Positions 63,630 through 64,000 of a DNA stretch of 64,000 bases are shown in pieces. The position numbers and the translations under genes are program-made. Origin of the DNA: CAWBOY01 sp963790585 (GTDB taxonomy: Bacteria > Planctomycetota > Planctomycetia > Gemmatales > Gemmataceae); contig CAWBOY010000004.1 of assembly GCA_963790585.1 (NCBI GenBank), positions 124,001 through 188,000 on the forward strand, given 5' to 3'. Within the stretch, counting starts at the first letter, position 1. Each line of letters starts with the position of its first letter. The notes below the pieces were generated by a model. That model ran no database searches. It had not been told where the DNA came from and was given only the letters and a program-made list of their open reading frames with translations.

Positions 63630-64000
63630 AGGTGAGCGCCAGACCCCGGCTCTACGGCATCCTCGCGGAGTTTGATACGCCCACGGCCGTCGTCGCGGCG
63701 GCGTCGAAGTCTCACGCCGCCGGCTATCGGTCGATGGACGCGTTCAGCCCGTTTCCGATCGAGGAACTGAGCCACGCCATGCACGTCAAGCCAACAATAC
63801 TGCCGTTCCTGGTGCTATTGGGCGGGCTGTTCGGCGCGATCAGCGGCTATGGCCTCCAGTGGTGGGCCTCCGAATATTACTACCCGCTCATCGTCGGCGG
63901 CCGGCCCTTGAATGCGTGGCCCATGTTCATCCCGGTGACATTTGAAATGACGATTCTCTGTGCTTCGTTGACGGCGGTACTCGGCATGTTGGCTCTCAAC
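63626..64000 (+). CDS. actD: Alternative complex III subunit ActD (DUF3341), 3'-partial
   Basis: 125 codons to the right edge, still open. ATG 63626 overlaps the actC stop as ATGA. The DUF3341 pattern is clear: RPRLYGILAEFDTPTAVVAA, GYRSMDAFSPFPIEELSHAM, then two membrane spans (ILPFLVLLGGLFGAISGYGL; PVTFEMTILCASLTAVLGML) around WPMFIP. It is a membrane subunit that supports ActC. The operon surely continues with actE, actF and perhaps oxidase genes beyond the window. Confidence 0.95.
   Translation, partial: MKVSARPRLYGILAEFDTPTAVVAAASKSHAAGYRSMDAFSPFPIEELSHAMHVKPTILPFLVLLGGLFGAISGYGLQWWASEYYYPLIVGGRPLNAWPMFIPVTFEMTILCASLTAVLGMLALN

Noticed and set aside
1..64000. tRNA or rRNA genes
   Set aside because: No cloverleaf with a T-loop GGTTCGA-type box and no rRNA core motif was recognised by eye; a covariance search would be needed to exclude them fully.

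Overview
The window looks like a chromosomal piece of a planctomycete, most likely from the Gemmata/Pirellula side of the phylum. This is inferred from gene content, not from a marker gene. The supporting content is an alternative complex III operon (actABCD), a TatC with a very long periplasmic loop, DUF4058 and DUF433 genes, secreted prenyltransferase/squalene-oxidase-repeat proteins, a WD40 giant, a DUF4175-like coiled-coil giant, and intergenic gaps full of dispersed palindromic repeats. No rRNA, tRNA or CRISPR array was recognised.

Layout. 1-7.3 kb: a multihaem cytochrome c/LVIVD protein (open at the left edge), a dual-specificity phosphatase, a GGQ-type release-factor homologue, then a HlyD-type adaptor in an operon with a secreted prenyltransferase-like protein. 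7.7-12.8 kb: a GAF-domain histidine kinase plus lone receiver protein, facing a two-gene operon of unknown proteins. 13-24 kb: a mobile-element zone. It holds an IS4-family element in a dispersed repeat, a flotillin-like protein, a large HEPN-type protein, a yhcG/DUF1016 nuclease gene split by an ISAs1-family element, and a DUF433 antitoxin with a truncated partner. 24-30.4 kb: small hypothetical genes and an RND efflux adaptor/pump pair. 30-36.3 kb: a TauD-like dioxygenase, a ParB-like/ABC-like pair, a PfkB kinase, DUF4058, and a coupled winged-helix + HEPN-like pair. 36.6-40.3 kb: a large perfect hairpin, a truncated REP-associated transposase with its REP palindromes, and an orphan phage-type terminase plus RepA-like ATPase. 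40.3-51.1 kb: an ABC-2 permease, TatC, a D-amino-acid-type aminotransferase and the 5.9-kb DUF4175-like gene. 51.1-58 kb: a 42-bp perfect hairpin, a 262-bp MITE, a prenyltransferase-repeat protein, three tiny lipoproteins, the WD40 protein and a YHS/TRASH-like protein. 58.2 kb to the right edge: the start of the alternative complex III operon, which would pass quinol electrons to cytochrome c or an oxidase.

Two cross-cutting points matter. First, nine otherwise healthy genes carry ten single-base frameshifts, including the actB gene of the respiratory complex. The best explanation is uncorrected indels in the assembly, so these are annotated as one gene each. Second, the repeats explain each other. 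The IS4-family element at 13730-15194 has clean 10-bp target duplications, with a near-copy of its empty target 400 bp away. A 262-bp element at 51201-51462 has nearly the same termini and the same duplication length, so it looks like that element's non-autonomous derivative.
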